From positions 1 through 14,724 of the forward strand of contig JAOZOT010000044.1 in the NCBI GenBank assembly GCA_029933115.1: 14,724 bases of DNA, written 5' to 3'. The position numbers were made by a program, and so were the translations under genes. The notes below the pieces were generated by a model. That model was given only the letters and a program-made list of their open reading frames with translations, searched no databases and was not told the origin of the DNA. Origin of the DNA: Anaerolineae bacterium. Lineage in GTDB: Bacteria > Chloroflexota > Anaerolineae > E26-bin7. Positions 1-6,632 of this stretch are shown piece after piece. Each line of letters opens with the position of its first letter. The stretch's first letter is position 1.

Positions 1-28
1 CCCGCTGAAACTTCTATTCGAGCCTGCT

Positions 29-205
29 GGAGTCGAGACTTCGGTTCTCTGCTCTCAGAGCGTGTCTGAAAATTCAGGGGGGGGGCGGCGCTTGTAGTAA
101 CGACTTCAGTCGTTTTTATCCGCAGAGCACCGGTCATTAGCGACTCAAGTCGCCACTACGAGCATTTTCAGACACGCTGTAAAAACCGCCTGAAGGCTCG
201 ACTCC
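29..205. repeat. nested foldback (MITE-like) intergenic element
   Basis: This gene-free stretch (1-317) contains three nested inverted repeats with a common centre. The outer arms 29-42 and 192-205 match at 13 of 14 positions. The middle arms 59-73 and 164-178 are a perfect 15-bp pair (AGCGTGTCTGAAAAT and its complement). The inner arms 90-112 and 141-163 match at 19 of 23, with core GTAGTAACGACTTCAGTCG. A run of nine G lies at 77-85. A smaller hairpin, AACGACT/AGTCGTT followed by T's, lies at 99-117. The left half (61-123) recurs at 5208-5267. No transposase is present, so this is a non-autonomous foldback element or a REP-like structural repeat; the sequence does not say which. I see no gene in 1-248. 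Confidence 0.8.
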
Positions 206-261
206 GGCCCTTCAAAAGCGCTTCTGGAAACGGATAGGATAGCCACAGGTGCGAAAAACAG

Positions 262-274
262 GGTGCACTGCACC
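262..274. promoter_or_regulatory. small dyad upstream of the dual kinase, possible operator
   Basis: GGTGCA-C-TGCACC is a perfect dyad with 6-bp arms, 44 bp before the chosen ATG of the kinase. A -10-like hexamer CATAAT follows at 285-290, but no good -35 box sits at the matching distance, so no promoter is claimed. The dyad could be a regulator binding site or chance. Confidence 0.25.
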
Positions 275-317
275 TTATCTCACTCATAATGTTATGGCTG
301 GAGAAAAGGGGAAACAG

Positions 318-2876
318 ATGTCAGACGAGGACAAACTCTCAGAGCTGGAGAGGCAATTAAAACTCTCGCAGAAGCAGGCCATTCTCTACGGTCGCGACCT
401 GCGGAGGGTCTATCTGGCGGAGAAGGCCCGGCGAGAAATGCTGGAAACGCTCAGCCGGAGGATGCAGGCCGTTTTCGATAGCATGAGCGGTGGACTGTTG
501 ATCGTCGGTGATGACTTCCGCATCATGGACGCAAACCCCGCCTTTTGCGCCCTCATCGAGCAAGAAGTCGGATCTATCGTGGGACAGCCTGTGTCGGCGG
601 TGCTGCCGGCCTCCGAACTGGATAGCCTCCTGAAAGAGGCAGCGAGCGAGGAACGCTCCACCGTTAGCGGCGAAATAAAACTAACCGAACCGCTGCCACG
701 GACCCTGTTAGCCACCATCTCGCGGGTCGAGGCCGGACAAAACAAAGGCTGGGTGGTGGTGTTCAATGACATGACGGCCTGGAAAAGGGTGGAGAACCTG
801 AAAAGTGAATTCATCGGCATCGCTTCCCATGAACTGCGCACGCCTCTGGCCATCATCATGGGCTACATCAGCATCTTGGCCGAAGAACTGGCGGACAAAC
901 TGGACGCCGCCGAGCAAGAGTTCATGAATTTGATTATGGATTCGGGAGAGCGCCTCTCTAAAATCGTTGACGAGCTGGTGCAGTTTGCAGAAGCCGAAGG
1001 AGGAGAGGTGAGATTTACCGACCTGGAGATTGACCTGCGAGAAATAGCTCACGAAGCCCTCTCTGCCCTCCAGGCCAGAATCCGCCAAAAAGACATCAAG
1101 GTCAGAGAAGAATTCCCTCCTCAGGAAGCCAATGTCCGGGGTGACAGAAAGATGCTGCTGGGAGTATTGAGGCATCTACTGGAAAACGCCATCAACTTTA
1201 ACCGGCCGGGGGGAAAGATCACTGTGACCATTGACGAAAAGGGCGATTTCTACCAGGTGGATGTGAAGGATACGGGCCTGGGCATCCCGCAGGTCGAGTT
1301 GCCCCGCATATTTGACAAATTCTACCAGGTCGAAGAGCACATGACCCGCCGCGTGGGAGGGTTGGGGTTGGGGCTCTCCATTGCCAAGCGCGCGGTGGAA
1401 CTGCACGGGGGGAAAATCTGGGCCGAAAGCGCCCTGGGCCAGGGCAGCACCTTCAGCTTCACCCTGCCCAAAGCTGAGCGTAACATACCCGATTGGCTGG
1501 CGGCAGCAGAGAGCTCAGCCCTGGCTGAACTGGTGCAAGAACTGGAACAGACCCGCCGCTCGGAAGAGGAAAAAACCCAGCAGTTGATTCTCACCCAACA
1601 TCAACTGCTGCGCTACGCTCGCGATTTGAGGCAGGTTTTTGAGACCAAAAGGGAGCAGTACAGGCAGCAGGAGGAGTTAATCCGCCATCTGGAGAGGAAG
1701 GTGGAGGAACTAGAAGTCCTCAATGAAATCAGCACCAGCCTCTCGTCCACCCTCGATTTGGACAAAGTCCTCACCTTGATTATGGAGCGGGTAAATGCTG
1801 TGCTCAAGGTAGAGGCCGGCTCCCTGCTGCTCATAGACGACGAGACGGGGGAACTGGTTTTCCAGATCGCCCTGGGGGAGAAAGCCGAGGGCGTGAAGCC
1901 TTTCCGTTTGCAGATGGGACAAGGCATCGCCGGGCAAGTGGCTCAGAGTGGGGAACCGCTGATGATCTCCGATGCCCAAAGGGACCGCCGTCACTACAAG
2001 GCGGTGGACATTACCACCGATTTCCTGACCAGGTCAATCCTCTGTGTGCCGATGATTATCAAAGGGAAGATCATTGGCGTCATCGAGGTTATGAACAAGC
2101 TGGAAGGCGACTTTACGGAGAGCGACCTCACCCTGTTGAACTCTATAGCCACCTACGCGGCCATCGCCATTGAAAATGCCCGGCTCCATCAGAATGTGCT
2201 GGCCGAACGAGACCGCGTAGTAGTCGCCCAAGAAGAGGTCCAAAAGAAATTGGCCCGTGACCTCCACGATGGCCCCACTCAGTTGGTAGCCAGTATGCTG
2301 ATGAGGCTCGATTTCGTCAAGCAAGCCCTGAACCGCGACCCCTCGTTGGTCGAGGGAGAGATAACACAGTTGATAGAATTGGGACAGCGTGCCAGCCACC
2401 AAATGCGTACTCTACTCTTTGAGTTGCGCCCTCTGGTTCTGGAAACTCAAGGGCTGGTACCCGCCCTGGAGACGTTCCTGGCACGTCGGCAGAAAGAAGA
2501 AACAGGCACGACTCTCCATCTGGAGGTCAGGACGGAAAGAGGAGACGACCAACTCACCCGCCGCGGTTTGAAAGAAGAGGCGGCCGTCTTTGCCATCGTC
2601 CAGGAAGCAGTCAACAATGCCCTCAAGCACGCTCAAGCGGACAACATCTGGGTCAGGCTGGCGGAACAAGCCGGTGAGTTGATGGTGATGGTGCAGGATG
2701 ACGGCGTGGGTTTTGACACAGCCGCCGTGGAAAGCGATTACGGGCAACGTGGCAGCCTGGGAATGGTCAACATACAGGAGCGGGCCGAGTTGGTCGGTGG
2801 TCACCTGACGCTGAGATCGGCGCCCGGCCAGGGGACGGAGGTAATGGTTCGCATCCCTTGGGGGCCGGCGGACTGA
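318..2876 (+). CDS. soluble PAS/GAF sensor protein with two histidine kinase modules (HisKA type and HisKA_3 type)
   Basis: 852 residues, cytoplasmic, no membrane segment. In order: coiled coil (about 10-47); PAS (about 48-157); HisKA with the H-box HELRTPL and phosphoacceptor His171; HATPase_c (about 270-388) with N-box ENAINFN (Asn290), DTGLGIP, FDKFYQ and GLGLGLS. A second coiled coil (about 424-465) is followed by a GAF domain (about 465-624). Then comes a NarX-type HisKA_3 module with RDLHDGPTQ (His650) and its own HATPase_c (EAVNNALKH from Glu763, DDGVGFD, GSLGMVNIQERA). Both kinase modules keep their key residues, so each may autophosphorylate. No receiver domain is attached. The ATG at 318 is preferred because AAAAGGGG at 304-311 lies 6 bases upstream; an in-frame GTG at 249 and ATG at 294 are possible but add unlikely sequence. 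The next gene starts 103 bp downstream. Domain calls are firm; targets and ligands are unknown. Confidence 0.93.
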   Translation: MSDEDKLSELERQLKLSQKQAILYGRDLRRVYLAEKARREMLETLSRRMQAVFDSMSGGLLIVGDDFRIMDANPAFCALIEQEVGSIVGQPVSAVLPASELDSLLKEAASEERSTVSGEIKLTEPLPRTLLATISRVEAGQNKGWVVVFNDMTAWKRVENLKSEFIGIASHELRTPLAIIMGYISILAEELADKLDAAEQEFMNLIMDSGERLSKIVDELVQFAEAEGGEVRFTDLEIDLREIAHEALSALQARIRQKDIKVREEFPPQEANVRGDRKMLLGVLRHLLENAINFNRPGGKITVTIDEKGDFYQVDVKDTGLGIPQVELPRIFDKFYQVEEHMTRRVGGLGLGLSIAKRAVELHGGKIWAESALGQGSTFSFTLPKAERNIPDWLAAAESSALAELVQELEQTRRSEEEKTQQLILTQHQLLRYARDLRQVFETKREQYRQQEELIRHLERKVEELEVLNEISTSLSSTLDLDKVLTLIMERVNAVLKVEAGSLLLIDDETGELVFQIALGEKAEGVKPFRLQMGQGIAGQVAQSGEPLMISDAQRDRRHYKAVDITTDFLTRSILCVPMIIKGKIIGVIEVMNKLEGDFTESDLTLLNSIATYAAIAIENARLHQNVLAERDRVVVAQEEVQKKLARDLHDGPTQLVASMLMRLDFVKQALNRDPSLVEGEITQLIELGQRASHQMRTLLFELRPLVLETQGLVPALETFLARRQKEETGTTLHLEVRTERGDDQLTRRGLKEEAAVFAIVQEAVNNALKHAQADNIWVRLAEQAGELMVMVQDDGVGFDTAAVESDYGQRGSLGMVNIQERAELVGGHLTLRSAPGQGTEVMVRIPWGPAD

Positions 2877-2893
2877 ACGCCGGTTCTGTCCTA

Positions 2894-2943
2894 CCCCTCC
2901 CCTAATCCTTCGGTTTCGCTCAAGGCAAGCATTGGGAGAGGGG
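2894..2943. other. intergenic hairpin with C-rich and G-rich arms
   Basis: The spacer after the dual kinase can fold with 2894-2906 (CCCCTCCCCTAAT) against 2931-2943, giving one C/A mismatch, one T/G wobble and a 24-base loop. The right arm runs into nine G's (2940-2948). No T-tract follows, so it is not a normal intrinsic terminator. It may be a dispersed intergenic repeat, an mRNA-stabilising structure or an attenuator ahead of the cyclase gene. Confidence 0.5.
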
Positions 2944-2954
2944 GGGGGTGAGAG

Positions 2955-2987
2955 ATGATGATGTCTCAGAGAATCACCAATGGATGA
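2955..2987 (+). other. possible 10-codon leader ORF overlapping the cyclase start
   Basis: ATGATGATG at 2955-2963 opens a frame reading MMMSQRITNG and stopping at TGA 2985-2987. It overlaps the cyclase ATG (2980) in another frame. A GGTGA motif lies just upstream, whereas the cyclase ATG has no clear Shine-Dalgarno site. Translational coupling is possible; chance is equally likely. Confidence 0.2.
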
Positions 2988-5205
2988 AAAGTCTCAGGAA
3001 GAAGAGGAAGAACTCTCTTTTCTAGAGGAACAGTTAGCCAAGACCCGCGAGCAGTTGCTGATTTACGCCGCCGATCTGGCCAAGTCTTTCGCTGCCGGCC
3101 GAAGGAAAACGAAGGAACTGGAGGAGAAGCACAAGCGACTCACTGCTCTCTACGAAGTCAGCCGTACCCTCAGTTCGGTGCTGGAACTGGAAAGGGTGCT
3201 CAACCTGGCTATGGACGCCGTCATGGAGGTGACGGAGGCAGAGCGGGGCTTTGCCATCCTCCTCGACCCCAAAAGCGGCGAATGGGTTCTCACCCTTGCC
3301 CGCCACATAGACCAGGAGGAGATTGACAGTCCTTCCTTTCAAACTGGCCGTAAGGTCATAGAGGAAGTGATAGCGACCCATGCTCCTGTAATCGTCACCA
3401 ACCTCCAGGCTGACCAGGACTTGAGAGCTCGGCCGAGTGGGGTTGGCGAGGGCCTTCGCTCCATCCTCTGCGTGCCCCTCGTGATCAGGGAGAAGCTGAC
3501 CGGCGTCATCTATGTGGACAATCAGGTAAAGAAGGGAGCCCTCACCGAGCAAGACCTGGATTTCCTGGCAGCTTTTGCCGACCAGGCCGCCCTCGCTATC
3601 GAGAACGCCCGCCTCTACGAGAATGTGACGGCCAGGATGAGAGAAGCTATGGCTCTTTACAAAGTAAGCACCAGGCTGATGCGCACTTTGAACCTCGACC
3701 AGTTGCTGGAGGATATACTGGAGGTGTTGCAGCGCGCCTTTGGCTATCTCAACTGCGCCCTTCTGCTGGTGGACGAAGCAACAGAGGAATTGTACATTAA
3801 AGCGGCCCGTAGCTATCCTCCAGAAGTCATGGCCACCGGCAGAATCAAGATTGGCCAGGAGAGCGTCGTCGGCTGGGTGGCGGCCAACAAGGTGGCCCTC
3901 AATGTGCCTGATGTGACCAGGGACTCCCGCTACAGTCAATGGGTGAAGGAAACCAGGTCTGAGATGGCCGTGCCCATGCTCATTGGCGATAAGGTCATCG
4001 GCGTCCTCGACGCCCAAAGCCCTGTGGTCAACGCTTTCAGCGAAGATGACCTCAGGGTTCTTTCCTCTGTGGCTGCTCAAGCGGCCATTGCCATCGAAAG
4101 GGCGCGGTTGTACGAGGAGACCCGGCAGAAGATGACCGAGATAGCCACCATGAAGAATTACATGGACAATATTTTTGCCAGCATCGCCAGCGGGGTGATC
4201 ACCACCGACATCAAGGGCCGGATCACCACTTTCAACCGCGCGGCCGAAGCCATTCTGGGTGTCCCCTCCGACCGGGCAGTGGGCCGGCTCTATCACGATG
4301 TGTTGGACTTTTTCAAAGGGACGCCCTTCACCTCTCTGCTGGAGAAAGCCAAGACTCCTGAGCACCCTTACCTGGCCTCTGAAATAGAACTCTGCCTGCC
4401 GCAGCGTGGCAAAGTGAGCCTCAGTTTGGAATTCTCTACCCTGAAGGATCAGGATGGGGAACCCCTGGGCGTGGCTGTGGTCATAGATGACCTCACCGAG
4501 AAGAAGCGACTGGAGGCTGAACGAGAGCGGGAGGAGCGGGAGAAACAGCGTATCCGTGAGTTGTTCCAGCGTTACGTAGCGCCGACCGTGGTCGAGCGCC
4601 TCATTGGGGGCATCGAACAGGTGGCCCTGGGAGGCAAACGCCAGGTGGTCACCGTTCTATTCGCCGACATCCGCGGGTTCACCGCCTTTAGCGAGACGAG
4701 GAAGCCCGAGGAACTGGTAGAGATTCTGAACCGCCATCTCGCTCTGGCAGCCCAGGCGGTGCTGGAGCAGGAGGGCACTCTGGACAAGTTCATGGGCGAT
4801 GCGGTGATGGCCCTTTTCAACGCCCCTCTGCTTCAGCCAGACCACACTTTGAGAGCAGTGCGGGCGGCGCTGGCCATGCAAAAGGCCATAGCTGCCTATC
4901 ATCGCCGACTGGACAGCGAAGCGCGGCTCAGCTTCGGAGTGGGCATCAACGTGGGTGAGGCAGTGGTGGGCAACGTAGGCACGGCCGAACTGATGAACTA
5001 CACAGCCATCGGCGACTCGGTGAACCTGGCCAAGGGCTTGCAAGAGAACGCCGAGGCTGGACAGATTCTGTTGAGCCAGAGTGCTTACGATGCTGTCAAA
5101 GAACACGTGCGGGTCAGAGCCCTGGAGCCTATCAAGGTCAAAGGTCGCAGCAGCGCCGTGCCGGTGTACGAGTTGGTGGGCTTGGTGGGGTGCGACGCAC
5201 TTTAG
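2980..5205 (+). CDS. GAF-GAF-PAS class III adenylate/guanylate cyclase, catalytic Arg apparently replaced by Gly
   Basis: 741 residues, soluble. Domains: acidic coiled coil (1-50), GAF (about 52-215), GAF (about 222-385), PAS (about 391-505), a charged helix (about 505-525) and a class III cyclase domain (about 530-735). The cyclase has both metal-binding Asp residues (FADIRGFT, Asp563; KFMGD, Asp607). Lys603 and Thr675 (NYTAIGD) sit where ATP-using class III enzymes place their purine-selecting pair, so ATP to cAMP is the expected reaction. The conserved segment VNLAxRLQ reads VNLAKGLQ: Asn682 is kept, but Gly686 stands where the transition-state Arg belongs. The enzyme may be weak or inactive, unless another residue compensates. 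Start: TGA at 2959-2961 closes the frame upstream and 2980 is the first ATG; its ribosome binding site is poor. The GAF/PAS half probably gates the cyclase; ligands are unknown. Confidence 0.93.
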   Translation: MDEKSQEEEEELSFLEEQLAKTREQLLIYAADLAKSFAAGRRKTKELEEKHKRLTALYEVSRTLSSVLELERVLNLAMDAVMEVTEAERGFAILLDPKSGEWVLTLARHIDQEEIDSPSFQTGRKVIEEVIATHAPVIVTNLQADQDLRARPSGVGEGLRSILCVPLVIREKLTGVIYVDNQVKKGALTEQDLDFLAAFADQAALAIENARLYENVTARMREAMALYKVSTRLMRTLNLDQLLEDILEVLQRAFGYLNCALLLVDEATEELYIKAARSYPPEVMATGRIKIGQESVVGWVAANKVALNVPDVTRDSRYSQWVKETRSEMAVPMLIGDKVIGVLDAQSPVVNAFSEDDLRVLSSVAAQAAIAIERARLYEETRQKMTEIATMKNYMDNIFASIASGVITTDIKGRITTFNRAAEAILGVPSDRAVGRLYHDVLDFFKGTPFTSLLEKAKTPEHPYLASEIELCLPQRGKVSLSLEFSTLKDQDGEPLGVAVVIDDLTEKKRLEAEREREEREKQRIRELFQRYVAPTVVERLIGGIEQVALGGKRQVVTVLFADIRGFTAFSETRKPEELVEILNRHLALAAQAVLEQEGTLDKFMGDAVMALFNAPLLQPDHTLRAVRAALAMQKAIAAYHRRLDSEARLSFGVGINVGEAVVGNVGTAELMNYTAIGDSVNLAKGLQENAEAGQILLSQSAYDAVKEHVRVRALEPIKVKGRSSAVPVYELVGLVGCDAL

Positions 5206-5207
5206 AA

Positions 5208-5267
5208 CGTGTCTGAAAATTCAGGGGGGCGGCGCTCGTAGTAACGACTTCAGTCGTTTTTAGCCGC
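5208..5267. repeat. half copy of the foldback element at 59-178
   Basis: These 60 bases match 61-123 of the first element except for three fewer G's in the G-run and two substitutions. The right half, including the complementary arm, is missing. The copy begins 2 bases after the cyclase stop codon and ends one base before the Shine-Dalgarno of the next gene. It keeps the short hairpin AACGACT/AGTCGTT (5243-5258) followed by T's to 5261, which might act as a weak intrinsic terminator. Truncation or replacement of the right half is inferred. Confidence 0.85.
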
Positions 5268-5280
5268 GAGGAGGAGAGAC

Positions 5281-6534
5281 GTGACAGTAGACGAAGTACG
5301 CGAACTGATCGCCCGCGGAGAAGGCCCAACCATAGAGTTCAAACGAGAATGGCCACAGCGAGGAGATGTCACCGCTGAGATTGGTTCGGAGCTAGTGGCC
5401 TTTGCCAATACTCAGGGAGGCTATTTGTTGATAGGAGTGGACGATGATGGCCTGGTTGTTGGTGTGGCGGGTGATTTGCGGAAGCTTGAAGAGAGATTGA
5501 TGGGCATCTGCCGTATCTGTAGCCCTCCTATCGCGCTGACGGTTGAGAGAGTAACTCTAGAAGGCCGATCCATCCTCGTAGTTCACGTTCCCGAAGGGAA
5601 AGATAAGCCATATAGAGTGCGGGACATTTGCTACGTGCGGGTAGGCTCCACTGTGCAACATGCCACACGGGAGGAAGAACGCTGGATGTTCCAGGAGAGT
5701 GGCGAACTCCTCTTCGAGCGCACGCCTCTCTGGGAAGCCGATTGTAAGGACTTGGATGCAGACAAAATCCGTCGTTACTTTCAGAAGCGCTCACCCGAGG
5801 CCATTGTCAATGCCGGGCGTCCGCTCCGCGAATTGCTCGAGCAAGCCGATCTGCCCCTTGTGGTGCGCCGGGACGATCAATTGGTGCCAACGGTGGCGGC
5901 GATGTTGCTTTTCGGTCGCCGACCCCAGTACTTCCTGCCTCAAGCGTTCATTTCTGCCGCTCGCTTCCCAGGGTTGGACCTTGACGTCACGGCCATTGAC
6001 CGTGACACTTTCCGAGGCACAGTGGATGAACTCATCGAGCAAGGGGTAGCTTTTGTCCGACGTAATATGAGGACAGCATCTATTCTGGAGGATGCGAAAT
6101 TGCCTCGGCGGACCGACATCCCCGAATACCCTTTGAGGGCAGTGCGCGAGGCTATTACCAACGCTTGCATCCATCGAGACTATAGTCGCTGGAGCCAGGA
6201 TGTCGTCATTCGCATGTTTGATGATCGTCTGGAAGTCTTCAGCCCTGGAGGCCTTGTGCGAGGCATCACCCTTCAAGATCTAGGCACCGGCAAGTATGCG
6301 ACCCGCAATCCCACCCTGGCCGAAGCTATGCGTGAGATGGGATGGATCGAGCGATTTGGCACCGGCATCAGGATGATGAGGCGGGAAATGGAAGCCCTTG
6401 GCTCCGCCCCGCCCATCTTTGCCGTTGATGAGCATAGTTTCACTGTGACTTTGCCGGCCAGAGAGCTGGAAATCTGGCGAAACGAAGGGCGGAGGAGGTT
6501 CAGAACTCCATCGGGGCAAAACCAACTCTCTTAA
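5281..6534 (+). CDS. ATP-binding regulator, AlbA_2 (Schlafen-like) plus HATPase_c_4
   Basis: 417 residues. The N-terminal AlbA_2/divergent AAA-4 domain (about 1-130) shows IEFKREW (Glu19, Lys21), the stretch ELVAFANTQGGYLLIGVDDDG and the YVRVGS motif. The C-terminal part (about 280-400) matches HATPase_c_4: REAITNACIHRDYS (Glu290, Asn294), LEVFSPGGL, RNPTLAEAM and IERFGTGI. Such proteins are annotated as putative transcriptional regulators or RecG-like ATPases, and Schlafen-type relatives act on nucleic acid; the substrate here is unknown. No C-terminal winged helix follows, unlike some longer relatives. The start is GTG, set by AGGAGG at 5269-5274 and by the reading MTVDEVRELIARGEG, where the domain begins. 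It is the only non-GAF/PAS gene between the kinases and is preceded by a truncated repeat, so it may have been inserted into the sensory cluster. Codon use was not measured. Confidence 0.9.
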   Translation: MTVDEVRELIARGEGPTIEFKREWPQRGDVTAEIGSELVAFANTQGGYLLIGVDDDGLVVGVAGDLRKLEERLMGICRICSPPIALTVERVTLEGRSILVVHVPEGKDKPYRVRDICYVRVGSTVQHATREEERWMFQESGELLFERTPLWEADCKDLDADKIRRYFQKRSPEAIVNAGRPLRELLEQADLPLVVRRDDQLVPTVAAMLLFGRRPQYFLPQAFISAARFPGLDLDVTAIDRDTFRGTVDELIEQGVAFVRRNMRTASILEDAKLPRRTDIPEYPLRAVREAITNACIHRDYSRWSQDVVIRMFDDRLEVFSPGGLVRGITLQDLGTGKYATRNPTLAEAMREMGWIERFGTGIRMMRREMEALGSAPPIFAVDEHSFTVTLPARELEIWRNEGRRRFRTPSGQNQLS

Positions 6535-6550
6535 GGAAGGGTAAGCCTGC

Positions 6551-6601
6551 ATGAAACGAGGGTATGTGCTTGTAGTGGGACAACCTGCCCTACCCGGTTA
6601 G
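6551..6601 (+). other. possible 16-codon small ORF
   Basis: In the 98-bp gap before the large kinase, ATG at 6551 opens a frame reading MKRGYVLVVGQPALPG and stopping at TAG 6599-6601. AAGGAAGGG at 6533-6541 could bind ribosomes. I recognise no family; it could be a leader peptide or chance. Confidence 0.15.
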
Positions 6602-6632
6602 ATGCAGAGCTACCAGGGGAAGTGATGGTGAT

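Noticed and set aside
29..205. CRISPR array or tRNA in the upstream gene-free region
   Set aside because: The repeats are inverted and nested, not regularly spaced direct repeats, and no cloverleaf with a T-loop was found.
249..317. Extension of the dual kinase to the in-frame GTG at 249 or ATG at 294
   Set aside because: The added residues are unlike a kinase N-terminus and include the dyad; neither start has as good a ribosome binding site as the ATG at 318.
2894..2943. Intrinsic terminator after the dual kinase
   Set aside because: The stem is followed by G's instead of a T-tract.
3034..4365. 443-codon open frame on the minus strand
   Set aside because: It lies wholly inside the well-supported cyclase gene on the opposite strand, shows no recognisable domain, and looks like a by-product of GC-rich codon structure.
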